This document shows positions 41,968 to 52,305 of a stretch of DNA of 64,000 bases, in pieces. Source of the DNA: Harmothoe impar (lineage: Eukaryota > Annelida > Polychaeta > Phyllodocida > Polynoidae); contig OX381709.1 in the NCBI GenBank assembly GCA_947462335.1, positions 37,280,186 through 37,344,185 of the forward strand. Reading direction: 5' to 3'. Under the pieces are notes generated by a model, which saw only the letters and a list, made by a program, of their open reading frames with translations, did no database searches and was not told the DNA's origin. Position numbers and translations under genes: made by a program. Numbering within the stretch: the stretch's first letter is position 1; each line of letters opens with the position of its first letter.

Positions 41968-42330
41968 TTCAGCTGCCGCCGGCTGACCAGCGGCCATTCA
42001 CAAAGAGAAACAAAAAGACTTAAGGTATGACGTTTTCAGCTGGATCCCTTTCCCCCTCCCCTTTGAGAGATCGACTGACATGAGCTAAGCTACTTACTGC
42101 TTTGTTCAGCAATTCAACGTGCGTTAGCTGTATAAAGGATTAAGCAGTTGCTGCCGCCGGCTGACCGGCGGACATTCACAAAGAGAAACAAAAGACATAA
42201 GTCATGACGTTTTCAGCTGGATCTCTTTCCCCCCTTTTTTGAGAGATCGACTGCCATGAGCGGGCGGTGTACCGACTGTGCTAATTCAACGCGCATTAGC
42301 TGTATAAAGGATTAAGCAGTCATGAGCTTA
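41968..42330. repeat. Two ~177-bp tandem repeats upstream of the Death-domain gene
   Basis: GCCGCCGGCTGACC recurs at ~41975 and ~42152, followed in each copy by CACAAAGAGAAACAAAA, TATGACGTTTTCAGCTGGAT-like sequence and TGTATAAAGGATTAAGCAG. Position suggests a duplicated upstream regulatory block. Confidence 0.7.
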
Positions 42331-42879
42331 GAGTGTGTATACAAAAAAACTACAGGAGGCGTGTGGTGTGAAGCAGGACCCCCTAAGACGGGTGTGTCTG
42401 TCTGTGAGTAGAGTCGTGTGCATGTGGTGAGCGACTTAAGTGTAAAACAAAAAAAATCACCGCCTCCTGCCGTGGTGAGTAGACTGGCCGGCGGCGGCCG
42501 GCTAGTTCAATAGGGGTGACAGCTGACTAAGGCTGTGCATGAAAATCCGATTTTCACCTGACCTCTGACGTTTGTTACAATGAATGCCAAAGGGGGAGAG
42601 AGTCGTCCTCAGGTAGGGGGTAGGAGGTAAAGCTATGGATAAGGAAAAAACACCATTTTCAGCTGGCTTCCACAGATGGCGATGACATACCCCTCGTCAT
42701 CTAAGCTCTTAAGAAGCTCTTAAGGAGCGGAGCAGCTGCTAGACAGCTGGGGTGCTGTTGGAAATAGGATTAAACTCCCTCTGTATAAAAGCTCTGATTT
42801 CTGTTGGAAAAAAACCATATCAACTCTGACCACAGTAACGTATACTACCACCACCACCAGCACCACCGCCGCCGCCACT
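42331..42879. other. Polinton-type element, non-coding segment before the right inverted repeat
   Basis: No gene is supported. It contains GT-rich sequence, a CCGGCGG run and a CCA/CCG microsatellite at ~42846-42890. Confidence 0.4.
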
Positions 42880-43926
42880 GCCGCCGCCGCCAGTCACAGC
42901 TGATCGCCTCATTAAAGCATGTGACGTCGTCACTTCTAGTCACATGCTTCATCAAGTCGCTTCTAGTCGCGTGATCTTAAAGACTCTCACTTCCTAAACA
43001 AAAAAAAACGAAGAGACACGCTTCTTCCTCTCGAGAGGAAGAAGCGTGTCTCTCGATTGAAATCTTTTTCTTTTCTTTTTTTCTTAAAAGAGACAAACGC
43101 GCCTTAGAGTGCCCCCCCACCCCCCTAGAGTGCCCCCCTCCCCCCTCCCCCCCTCCCCCCCACCCGCCCCATGCATCCTAAAAGCGCCCCCCTCCCCATG
43201 CATCTTAAAAGAGCCCCCCTCCCCTTCCCTCCCCTCCCCTCCCCCCCCCTTATACACTCTAAAGAACGCTTCTACCTAGTTCAATAAGTCACTTCCAGTC
43301 GCTCGTAAAACAATAAAAAATGAAAAAAAAACAAAAACTTATATCGTAGTGTTTTTTATTAGTTTACCGAAAAAAATAAGAGACTCGCCTCCTCCTCCTC
43401 TCCTTCTCCTCCTCCTCCTCCTCCTCCTCCTCCAAAAAAAAAAGATATCACATTTTAAAGCGCGTGACCCCTTAAAGACGCTCATCTCTTCATTAAGTCG
43501 CGTGACGTCACTTCTTCTTCCGGTCACGTGATCAATCAGGTCACTTCCGGTCACGTGATCCTCAATGAGGTCACTCACTTCCGGTTGGCCATTAGGTCAT
43601 GTGACGTCACTTCCGGTCACGTGACTCATCAGGTCACTTCCGGTCACGTGATCCTAAAGTAGGTCATATGACCTCACTTCCGGTCCCCTAAGTAGGTCAT
43701 ATGACGTCACTTCCGGTCCATAAGTAGGTCATATGACGTCACTTCCGGTCACGTGACCAAATGGCGGCCTCTGATTGGCTAACTAGGTCACGTGACGTCA
43801 CCACTAATCCCCTAAGCAGGTCACTTCCGGTCACGTGACCAAATGGAGGCCTCTGATTGGCTGCAGGTCGATTGAGTAATAAACAGTACTTAACTATAGT
43901 CCCGTTCCGATACATACAATACTACT
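42880..43926. repeat. Right terminal inverted repeat of the Polinton-type element
   Basis: Inverted match to 34830-35380, expanded to ~1 kb by low-complexity DNA: C-rich tract 43108-43250 and (CTC)n at ~43385-43432. The outer part repeats TCACTTCCGGTCACGTGACC-type units, giving ETS-like, CRE and E-box words. The CArG words of the left end are absent, so the two ends have diverged in motif content. Confidence 0.83.
43012..43053. repeat. Perfect 42-bp palindrome
   Basis: Two 21-bp halves are exact reverse complements, centred on CTCGAG with no loop. Only one half-like stretch is seen at the matching place in the left inverted repeat. Confidence 0.92.
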
Positions 43927-43932
43927 TGTCAC
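43927..43932. repeat. Right TSD of the Polinton-type element (TGTCAC)
   Basis: Exact copy of 34824-34829. Confidence 0.92.
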
Positions 43933-44401
43933 GTAGCAGAGTGTCTTTGAGGCATTTACAGAAATTGCAGCTTTTAGTTAGGAAGCGGAGTGCCGTTAGA
44001 TATTCGTCAAAACTCTCTTTCTCTTGTTCCCTACAATTGAAATTGTATCTCTCCATGGTCTCATGCAAGTCCCCTATAATGTAGGCATCAAATTTCTTTA
44101 TTATTTCTTTGAGTGTCCTATTGGCTTCGTCTGCGAAGACAAAACCATTGTAGATTTTCAGGGCATCTGTTCCTATGGAATTTAGAAGCATGGAGGTTTG
44201 GTACACAGCAGCAGTTGTGTCCAGGTGGGAGATTACAGTGTAGTTTCCCCACTGCTGTTTCCACAATAGCCAATTTTCAGCCTTACTAGATTGCAAGTTT
44301 AGAGGGGCAGGAGGCCTGATACCAGGCACAAAGTGGTGCACTGGTGCATTTCCCCCTGGGGGAGGAGCATTCTCCCCATTACCTTCATTGATTTCAGGCA
44401 T
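43927..44401 (-). CDS. Gypsy-C gag, 5' part interrupted by the Polinton-type element
   Basis: The ATG at 44401 starts a gag-like protein with a Pro/Gly-rich N-terminus, then a capsid-like region (WLLWKQQWGNY, FDEYLTALRFLTKSC). The frame ends where the element inserted. Counting only one TSD copy, the frame continues exactly into 34823, so the gene was intact when interrupted. It is truncated as it stands and cannot give a full Gag. Confidence 0.82.
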
Positions 44402-44790
44402 TGTGCTGGTACCTATATACTTTAGTAGTAGGAATTGGTGACTAGCAGGTCACAGTTCAGACTAGTGTAGCCTATAGACTAGCAGGTCTATAATTATCAC
44501 TTTAGGCCTATATAATTTCTATACACTATCAGGGTATAGATATATTCTCAACACGCTATCAGGGTGTTGATGTAGAGCTAGCATTTATTAGGAATGTCTC
44601 TGGAACCAGTTGCTGTGGATCTCAGGGTGGGCTGGCAAGATGGCCACTTTCAGTGACAACACATGTGTATTCTGCTTTTGGCTTCAGGCTAAAAAGTGCA
44701 TTAATCACTCTTCCAGGGTGAATGAAAATTATGTGTGTCTACTCACAGTTTCTTGTTGCCCTTCCCTGACCCTTCACCTGGCTGTCACCA
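44402..44790 (-). other. Gypsy-C 5' untranslated region
   Basis: Lies between the 5' LTR and the gag ATG. On the minus strand TGGTGACAGCC immediately follows the LTR end (primer-binding position). Short repeats of CTATCAGGGT occur at ~44526-44565. Confidence 0.6.
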
Positions 44791-44795
44791 TGTTA

Positions 44796-45116
44796 GGGAG
44801 TGATCATTTATTATCAACAGGGGGGGGGTGGTGGGTTTGGGGGGGGGGGGGCAAAAAAATTTGGACCCCTTGACCGGGGGGGGGCAAAAAAATTTGGACC
44901 CCTCTTGGGGGGGGGGCAAAAAAATTTAACCAGTTTTGAGCCAAAAAGCCCGCGCGTTACTATGCTTCAAAGGGCCCGCGCGTGAGCCGATTTTCGACCC
45001 TAAGGGGGGGGGGGTAAAAAATTTTGACCCCTTGACCGGGGGGGGGGTAAAAAATTTCGCGCGCTCCGCGCGGAAACCCACCACCCCCCCCCTGTTGTTA
45101 AAAAATGATCACTCCC
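44796..45116. mobile_element. Harbinger-like G-run MITE (full length, 321 bp) in the Gypsy-C LTR
   Basis: Ends GGGAGTGATCATTTATTA and TAAAAAATGATCACTCCC, with TSD TTA at 44793-44795 and 45117-45119. The interior has alternating G blocks and CAAAAAAATTTGGACCCC, a central GCGCGTTACTATGCTTCAAA and no ORF. A 3-bp TWA duplication with GGG-starting inverted repeats fits PIF/Harbinger. Confidence 0.85.
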
Positions 45117-45248
45117 TTAAAACATGTGGATGTTTATGGATAAAGATGAGCTGAACTGAGTGGGTCTGAGTTGGTTCCATTGCCATTTACTAACTGTTGT
45201 TTACATGCCCATAACGGATCCAAGATGGCCGCCGCACATGCGCACATA

Positions 45249-46824
45249 TTATTTATTCTGGGGTAATGAACACGTGACAAGTCTCCTTGATGAGATAGTT
45301 ACTGATACTGAAGAGGTGAAAAACATCCTGGATAATGTCAAATTGAGTAAATCGAGCGCGATTGATGGTTTAAGCACTAAATGTCTAGTTGACTCCTTCA
45401 GATGTATGCTACCTCAAATTGTGAAGCTGTTTAACAAATCCTTAAGTGATGGAGTAGTCCCTTCAAGGTGGAAATGTGCAACAGTCATCCCAATCCCCAA
45501 ACAGGGAAACTTACAAGAGGTATCAAATTACAGGCCAATTTCTTTATTGCCCCTGCCAGGGAAAATGTTAGAGCGTATTGTTCACACTAGAGTCACTGAG
45601 TTCTACGAGGCTAATGACATATTATGTGGTAAACAGGGAGGCTATAGAAAAGGGTTTTCGACAGTCAAAATAATAGGAGATCTAACAGATGATATATTGA
45701 GGGAAAGGAATCAAGGGAATAGCACAATAGCAGTCTTTATCGATTTTAAAAAAGCGTTTGACACGGTAGATCACAATATCCTTTTGGCAAAATTATCAAA
45801 ATATGGGATTAAAAACAATCTTCTAAATTGGATTAAAAACTACTTATCAAATAGAACTCAGAGATTATTGGTTAATAACATTCACTCAAGAGAGGCTGAC
45901 GTGCTTTATGGTGTCCCACAAGGATCTATTTTAGGACCACTGCTTTTCTTGACCTTTATAAATGATGTTGAAATGTGCTGCACCGAGAGTAAAATTTCCT
46001 TGTACGCTGACGATACTGCCTTATATGCATCGGGTAGACATTGTAACGAAGTAGCAGCTGTTCTTCAGCATGATTTGGATAGGTTCTCAACCTGGTGTGG
46101 CCAAAACAAACTAACTGTGAATGTACAAAAAACTAAATACATGATTTTCAAGCATAAACAAACTGCTGTCGATATAAAACTGAATGGTATAAGATTACAC
46201 AAGGTTCCTACCTACACGTATTTGGGTGTGATCCTCGACCCCCACCTGTCTTATGAAAAGTTTATGAATAGCCAGATACGTAATGTGAACTATAGAGCCT
46301 ATGTTTTGTGCAAAATTTCACGATATTTAGATAGTACATGCATGATAATGATATATAAGACATACATACTCCCAGTGGCTGAATATGGAGACATCTTATA
46401 TGCTTGTATGGGCACTACTACTCTCAAGAAATTGCAACGTTGTCAAAACAGATGCATCAAGATAGCCTTAAAACTGCCTTATATGACTAGCACAGCAGCA
46501 ATCCACAAAAAAGCTAATATTAACCTACTACAGGATAAACGTCGTTCACATCTTGAAATGGCAGCATACCTACGTTCAAGGGATGACAAGTATATCGATC
46601 AGAGGTTACTGAGAACGAGGCTATGGGATGGTCCAATGCTCAAAGTAAATTTCCCACACCTGACACTATATCAAAAAAGTTTAGAATACAATTTGGCAAC
46701 AATTTGGAACGAATTAGATGTTGAAATTAGAATGACGGCTAGTAAGAACCTTTTTAAAGCAGATCAGAAAACAAAATTATGGAACAAAATCCCAGTACCA
46801 CCCAGGCATGAAATTATTTTGTAA
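45249..46824 (+). CDS. LINE reverse transcriptase, C-terminal part of ORF2
   Basis: About 525 codons open to a TAA at ~46822. Motifs of non-LTR RT appear in order: NYRPISLLP, DFKKAFDTVDH, GVPQGSILGPLLF, YADDTALY (catalytic), then a thumb region (YTYLGVILD) and a C-terminal CQNRCIKIAL segment. The reading frame is intact from the truncation to the stop. No endonuclease or ORF1 is present. The clade is Jockey/CR1-like by general pattern; I cannot fix it further. Confidence 0.88.
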
Positions 46825-47045
46825 ATTACCTCTTTCTTTGAAATATTCTCTTCTCTCAGGCCCAAAGTAAAACCCCCAAATCAAACTAGTAACAACAACT
46901 ATAGCTAGGAATAAAATCCATCCCATATACTCATCATACGCTGAATGTTAAGGCTGTATATCTCCGTCGCGATTCTTAATAATTGCCACCGGGATAACAG
47001 CCAATAATTATATTCTGGTCTTTTTCTCCTTCATGTGAAGAATAT
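45249..47045 (+). mobile_element. LINE (non-LTR retrotransposon), 5'-truncated, main segment
   Basis: Inserted in the Gypsy-C 5' LTR with a short CATA duplication (45245-45248 and 52276-52279). It starts within the region upstream of RT, so the endonuclease is missing. It is split by Gypsy-D at 47045; the 3' end is at 52002-52275 and finishes in CAAACT-type repeats. Confidence 0.88.
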
Positions 47046-50000
47046 TGTTATGTTCGTGAAGTAACGTTTATTACGTACGAGAATACACGTGGTAGACTGG
47101 TGAACGGATAGCATGTTGTACAGACCAAAACTAGACAGAGGTGCTGCCGTTCATAGACATCGGCACTCGTAGTAGGATAGACGTCGTCGTCGATACAGGT
47201 ACACAACACTCCTCCACACTTAATATATATGCTGGAATAAACATATGATTAGACATCACCTTATTGGTGTCCATGAACTTAAAGTCTTTGAGTCTGTATC
47301 TCTTTGAGGATATGTAGTATACTATAAGGAGTCTTTTATCTCTTTGAGATTACTGATAACGATAACTCTTATCTTTATGTAATGTTACTTTAACATGAAC
47401 AGTAGTGTCAGAAACATAAATATATCAGTCTCTGAAATAGAACAGTTATTTAGGCACATAGTCATTGAACTTTGCTGGAGGCCTTCTAGGTCTCACAGAT
47501 ACACGTCTTGGAGACGGCACTCTCGGTGGAGTAGCAACCACCTGGGGTGGAATAGCTCTAGGTGGTTCCTCATAGGTAACCACATCTTCCTATGGCATGG
47601 CCGTAGCTGGCGTTTCAACAACTACAGGGTCATTTCCACCTTTAGGTATATCACTTATGATATCCGTGATTGGCCTTTGCATAGGCCTGAGCTGTTCATC
47701 ATCAATGTCATCTTCGATGGCTTCGCCGGACTTTCGAAGATGGTCGACATGGACGTAACGGATGTTACGGCCGATTCGTACCAAGTACTGTACGGGACCC
47801 TTCCTAGACACTATGGATCCTGGTACATACTTTACGTCGGTGCCTCGACAGTTCTTTACACGTACTCTTTCTCCTTTCTCGAACTCTCTTAGCTGTGGCA
47901 CTCGCTTGTCTCGATACTCTATCATTTTGTCCTGTTTTCCCTCCACCGTCACATGAAGGTCGGGTTTTATCATCGACAACCGCGTGTGAAGCTGTCTTTT
48001 GAGAAACAACTCGGATGGGGACACCCCTGTCACTGAGTGAGGAGTCGAGTTATACGACAGGAGGAAACTACACAGCTTCCTGTGCGTAGTCATGCCGGGT
48101 TTTTCGTCCAAGGTATGCCGCTTTAAGGCATTTTTCAGGGTCTGCACCGCTCGTTCTGCAAGTCCGTTGGACGCTGGATGGTAGGGAGCGGTCAAGGTAT
48201 GTTTAATACCCTTGTTATGCAGGAACTCGCGAAACACTTCCGCGATGAATTGTGGGCCGTTGTCGCTCACAACCTCTCTTGGGAACCCGTTATGGGCGAA
48301 CATCCGCTCCAGTACCTCTATGGTCTTTTCTGCGGTCGTAGATTTCATGAGCACCACATCTAACCACTTTGAGTGTGCGTCTACTACCACTAGGCACATT
48401 TCAGATTTGTACTCTGCAAAGTCTATGTGCAGTCGGTCCCATGGCCTTTGAGGACATCGCCATGGATACATCGGAGATGCTGGTGGATCGTTCTTGAGAC
48501 TCAGGCATGTTTTGCATGCTTTTATTAATGCTTCTATAGCATTGTCGATGCCGGGAAACCACAGGTAGCTACGAGCTAGTGCTTTCATGCGCACTATACC
48601 AACGTGCTCGATGTGTAGCTCTTCCAGCATTCGCTCCTGCAGTTTCTGTGGAATGATAACTCGCATTCCCCACAGAAGACATCCTTGGTCACACGATAGC
48701 TCGTGTCGTCTGGTATAAAATGGTAACAGTTCATCTTCGTCAACATGGTTCGGCCAACCATTCATGGTGAACTCATACACTTTGGTGAGGATCCGATCTT
48801 TTCGGGTCGCTTCTTTAATTTCTCTGGCGTTGATCGGTAGCTTGTCAGTGTGGCTAAAATAGTTCACCTCAGCTTCCATATTTTCTTTCGCTATGTCCAC
48901 TGGTGCCCGACTCAGATAGTCGGCATTGGCATGATCCTCTGATCTTTTATATTTGACCTCATAGTTGTATGTCATCAGTATGAGAGACCATCTCTGCAGT
49001 CTTAGTGCTGCCAACGTTGGCACATCCGTTTTCGGACCCAATATTTTGGTCAGTGGCTTATGGTCGGTCAACAGTGTAAATGACCTACCATACAGGTACT
49101 TGTGGAATTTCTTAACTCCGAAGATAATGCCTAACGCTTCGCGTTCTATTTGGGCGTAGTTCCTCTCAGCTTTCGTTAGAGTCACTGACGCGTAGGCAAT
49201 TGGTCGCTCCTCTCCGTTCTCGTCAACGTGTGACAGAACCGCACCAACTCCGTAAGGAGATGCGTCTGTCGCGAGGAGAAGCTCTTTGTTCACATCGTAA
49301 TATGTTAACACTGTTTCACTGGTAAGGGCGTCTTTGACTTTCCCGAATGCCCCTTCGCACTCCTTTGACCACTTCCAGGGGACGTCATCTCGCAGGAGAT
49401 TATTTAACGGAGCGAGAATTGTGGACAAATTCTTAACGAACCCACCATAGTAGTTGACCATCCCGAGGAATGTGCGAAGTTCTGAGACATCTTCTGGTGC
49501 TTTGGCGTCTTTTACTGCGCTCACTTTTTCTGGTACGGGCCTACGACCCTCCTTGCTTATCACATGTCCGAGATATTGGACTTCGGGAGCCAAGAAGGAA
49601 CACTTCTCCCGATTCACTCGGATGTCATGCTTGACTAGTCTTTGAAGTACCAGTTGGAGGCGCTTTAGGTGCTCGTCCTTTGTGGGAGCAGTTATCAGGA
49701 TATCGTCTATATAGCAGCAAACACCAGGAATTCCTTGTAAGACCTGGTCCATGATCCTTTGGAAGATGTGTGGTGCAGTCTTTACCCCATAGGGAAGCCT
49801 AGTAACTTCGTAAAGTCCTTGCAAAGTGTTGATGGTCAGGTACTTTCTTGACTTTTCCTCCACCACCACTTGCATGTAGGCACTAGACAGGTCCAGTTTC
49901 GTAAACTGGCTACCACCCGCCAGCGTAGCGAATATATCCTCAGCTGTGGGTAGCGTATATGGTTGATCGACAACCGCACTGTTTATAGTCACTTTGTAGT

Positions 50001-52001
50001 CACCACACAACCTCATCTGTCCATTATCTTTTGGAACCACTACTATTGGAGATGCCCAATCACTTCTTTCAATGCGGCGATAAACTCCACTCTCTTCAAG
50101 CCTATTTAGCTCCCTCTTTACACCATCTGTGAGGTTATAGACAATGGAACGCGCCTTTTTGAACTTTGGCGTGGCATCTGGTTTTAACTCAATTGTCGCC
50201 TCAAAGCCCTTTATCTCTCCTATCTCTCCTTTGAACACGGAATGATACTCATGCAGGAGCTGTTCCAGGGGCGTTGCATGTATCGCGAAGACATTTTCCC
50301 AGTCTATACGTATGGCTTTTAGCCAGGTCCGTCCGAATAACGGTGTACGGACGCCTTTCGCGATCACCAGCGGCAACTGTCTCTTTTGACCCTCGTACTC
50401 CACATGGACGTCGATTTCACCGAGTAGCTCAACTTTGTGTCCGGTGTACGATTTTAAGTTGATAGAAGCTTCGCGTAACTCAAAATCGGGGAAGAATTCT
50501 TTGTAGTCGTCCTCACCGACAATCGAAACTGCCGATGCCGTGTCTAAAGCAAATGTCATTTCGTTGTTTTCGACACGGGCATTCACTGTTATTTCTCCGT
50601 ATTTTCCGCTTTTAACTTCAAACAGTGATGCGTAACTGACCTCTTCCTCTTGTTTTTCGTCGTCATCGACGTAATGTGCACGGCCTTGGCCTCGCCCGCG
50701 ACCTCTTCCGCGGCCACGGTATGGACGTGAGCTACCTCTCGACTGAGATTGACCTTGAGCAGACTTCGTTTTGCAAGCCTTGGCAATGTGTCCAATTTTA
50801 TCACAGTTGAAACACTTTTCCGTTTCGAATGGGCACCGGCCCTCGTGGTCGCCATCACAACGATAACACTTATTTTTAGTGCGGGCTTTTCCTTTGTTCT
50901 TGTAGCTACCACGTTGAACCCGGTTGACCTCATGGGTAGGCCCCATGAGCTGATTACCATGGCTAGCCGTGTCCATGGACGTGCCTATATCTACGGCTTT
51001 CTCCCATGTCAACCCTGCCCCCAAGCCTAACAGTCTGTTTTTGATTGCAGGGGATCTCAACCCGGTAACCAGGCGGTTTCTTAGCCTCTTTTTGATTTGG
51101 TCTTCATCCCCAAACCCGCAGTGTATGCTGATTTTTTTTAAAGCCACTATATAGTCTGCCACAGACTCATTATCACCCTGTTTCCGCTCATCAAACTTGA
51201 AGCTCTCGATTAGCTCATTTGACCCTGAGGTATAGTGGTTACTAATCAATGTTGTTAGCTGGGCATATGTTTTGGTCTCAATTTCAGCAGGGGCACACAA
51301 TGCAACCAAAAGATCCACTACCTCAGGTCCCACCATGGATATGAAGGCATCAATTTTTTCATCATCCTGGATTTTGTTTATTCTCATCCAAGCATTAAAC
51401 CTTCTTTGATAATTAGCCCATTTTTCTTTATTGGGACTAAACTCTCCTATGGCACTCACAACATTCCTAGCTTCAGCCATAGTTTCTAGATGTAGACTCC
51501 CAGCCTCAGATTCAAGATCACTTATTTCAGAGTCACTCATTTGTAGATCAACACTTGTAGATATAGGGCCTAGCCTACTCAAATGCACAGTCACTTTTAG
51601 TTTCAGAGATCTACTTTCACTTTTGGGATCTGGAGTCTACTTTCAGTTTCAGGGACTTCACTTTTCACAACCAAGTTTTCACAGTGTATCAATGGGAGTT
51701 CATCCAATTTTGGTAGGAATGGCTTCTTGGCCTTTTTACTTAGCTTATAGTCGATTTCTGCAGGAGAATCACTTTTAGTGACAGCCAGAAAATCAACTTT
51801 TATGCGTGGATTCTTTCATCAACATCCTCGTTCGCCATTGTTATGTTCGTGAAGTAACGTTTATTACGTACGAGAATACACGTGGTAGACTGGTGAACGG
51901 ATAGCATGTTGTACAGACCAAAACTAGACAGAGGTGCTGCCGTTCATAGACATCGGCACTCGTAGTAGGATAGACGTCGTCGTCGATACAGGTACACAAC
52001 A
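47046..52001 (-). mobile_element. Gypsy-D: young, apparently complete LTR retrotransposon
   Basis: A 4956-bp element with 163-bp LTRs (47046-47208 and 51839-52001) that look identical; ends TGTTATG...CACAACA on plus. TSD AATAT lies at 47041-47045 and 52002-52006. On the minus strand TGGCGAACGAGG follows the 5' LTR and a GTGTGGAGGAG purine tract precedes the 3' LTR. It has one uninterrupted gag-pol frame. It sits inside the LINE, itself inside Gypsy-C, so it is the youngest insertion in its chain. Confidence 0.94.
47590..51594 (-). CDS. Gypsy-D Gag-Pol polyprotein, intact (1334 aa)
   Basis: Starts at ATG 51594; a second Met at residue 19 is also possible. Domains by residue: capsid-like ~45-200; two zinc knuckles ~241-272 (CYRCDGDHEGRC, CFNCDKIGHIAKAC); an RGRGRGRG tract; aspartic protease ~345 (LDTASAVSI); RT ~515-640 with YIDDILI; RNase H ~768-865 (TDASPYGVG, TDHKPLTK); integrase zinc region ~995-1030 (HIEHVG...CKTC); catalytic core with DFAEY, VSDNGPQF and GLAERAVQTL; then a GPY/F-like C-terminal module (~1250). 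Gag and Pol share one frame without a shift. No env ORF follows. Confidence 0.92.
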   Translation of the reverse strand: MTVHLSRLGPISTSVDLQMSDSEISDLESEAGSLHLETMAEARNVVSAIGEFSPNKEKWANYQRRFNAWMRINKIQDDEKIDAFISMVGPEVVDLLVALCAPAEIETKTYAQLTTLISNHYTSGSNELIESFKFDERKQGDNESVADYIVALKKISIHCGFGDEDQIKKRLRNRLVTGLRSPAIKNRLLGLGAGLTWEKAVDIGTSMDTASHGNQLMGPTHEVNRVQRGSYKNKGKARTKNKCYRCDGDHEGRCPFETEKCFNCDKIGHIAKACKTKSAQGQSQSRGSSRPYRGRGRGRGRGQGRAHYVDDDEKQEEEVSYASLFEVKSGKYGEITVNARVENNEMTFALDTASAVSIVGEDDYKEFFPDFELREASINLKSYTGHKVELLGEIDVHVEYEGQKRQLPLVIAKGVRTPLFGRTWLKAIRIDWENVFAIHATPLEQLLHEYHSVFKGEIGEIKGFEATIELKPDATPKFKKARSIVYNLTDGVKRELNRLEESGVYRRIERSDWASPIVVVPKDNGQMRLCGDYKVTINSAVVDQPYTLPTAEDIFATLAGGSQFTKLDLSSAYMQVVVEEKSRKYLTINTLQGLYEVTRLPYGVKTAPHIFQRIMDQVLQGIPGVCCYIDDILITAPTKDEHLKRLQLVLQRLVKHDIRVNREKCSFLAPEVQYLGHVISKEGRRPVPEKVSAVKDAKAPEDVSELRTFLGMVNYYGGFVKNLSTILAPLNNLLRDDVPWKWSKECEGAFGKVKDALTSETVLTYYDVNKELLLATDASPYGVGAVLSHVDENGEERPIAYASVTLTKAERNYAQIEREALGIIFGVKKFHKYLYGRSFTLLTDHKPLTKILGPKTDVPTLAALRLQRWSLILMTYNYEVKYKRSEDHANADYLSRAPVDIAKENMEAEVNYFSHTDKLPINAREIKEATRKDRILTKVYEFTMNGWPNHVDEDELLPFYTRRHELSCDQGCLLWGMRVIIPQKLQERMLEELHIEHVGIVRMKALARSYLWFPGIDNAIEALIKACKTCLSLKNDPPASPMYPWRCPQRPWDRLHIDFAEYKSEMCLVVVDAHSKWLDVVLMKSTTAEKTIEVLERMFAHNGFPREVVSDNGPQFIAEVFREFLHNKGIKHTLTAPYHPASNGLAERAVQTLKNALKRHTLDEKPGMTTHRKLCSFLLSYNSTPHSVTGVSPSELFLKRQLHTRLSMIKPDLHVTVEGKQDKMIEYRDKRVPQLREFEKGERVRVKNCRGTDVKYVPGSIVSRKGPVQYLVRIGRNIRYVHVDHLRKSGEAIEDDIDDEQLRPMQRPITDIISDIPKGGNDPVVVETPATAMP

Positions 52002-52275
52002 AATATGATAAATTGTCATTTGCACCTGGAAATCGTCAGCAAAACACTGTATGATCTAATATACCACTGTCTAGTATTAAGATTTTGTACTAACACGTTT
52101 AAAGCAGCATTGAAAAGAAGTATGGAAATAGTGTAAAGGTTGCTGCCACAAACGGGATGTATAATCCTAAAAGCAGCCTGCCTGACTTTCATTATCATTG
52201 AACATCCAAGAAAATGTAACTATTTTTTTAAAATGAAATGTATGAAATAAAGGCTATTCAAACTCAAACTCAACT
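52002..52275 (+). mobile_element. LINE 3' end, displaced by Gypsy-D
   Basis: Begins with the Gypsy-D TSD copy and ends in TCAAACTCAAACTCAACT just before CATA, after which the Gypsy-C LTR resumes. Contains an AATAAA (~52246). Confidence 0.8.
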
Positions 52276-52305
52276 CATACAATGTATACCACACACAACA
52301 GCTGA

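Larger units (their letters stand above)
34830..43926. mobile_element. Polinton/Maverick-type element, 9.1 kb, inserted in Gypsy-C gag
   Basis: Ends AGTAGTAT...ATACTACT, long terminal inverted repeats, a perfect 6-bp TSD, and a protein-primed family B DNA polymerase relic identify the class. At 9097 bp it is about half the usual 15-20 kb. I find no integrase, packaging ATPase, protease or capsid gene. Genes seen, all minus strand: a two-Death-domain protein (intact), polymerase pseudogene, a 283-codon ORF (intact) and a short ORF with a signal-peptide-like start. It is therefore a non-autonomous derivative, presumably mobilised by an integrase encoded elsewhere. Confidence 0.88.
30742..52300 (-). 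mobile_element. Gypsy-C: LTR retrotransposon, host of nested insertions
   Basis: Minus-strand element. The 3' LTR is 30742-30896. The 5' LTR is split into 44791-44795, 45120-45248 and 52280-52300 by a MITE and a LINE. Both LTRs start TGTTAAAACATG and end CACACAACA on plus and differ at about one base. TSD GCTGA at 30737-30741 and 52301-52305 confirms that both ends belong to one insertion. On the minus strand TGGTGACAGCC follows the 5' LTR (primer-binding position) and AAAAGGGAGGA precedes the 3' LTR (polypurine tract). Without nested DNA the element would be ~5 kb. Confidence 0.92.

Noticed and set aside
44610..45154. ORFs over the G-run MITE
   Set aside because: Homopolymer-derived frames in a non-coding MITE.
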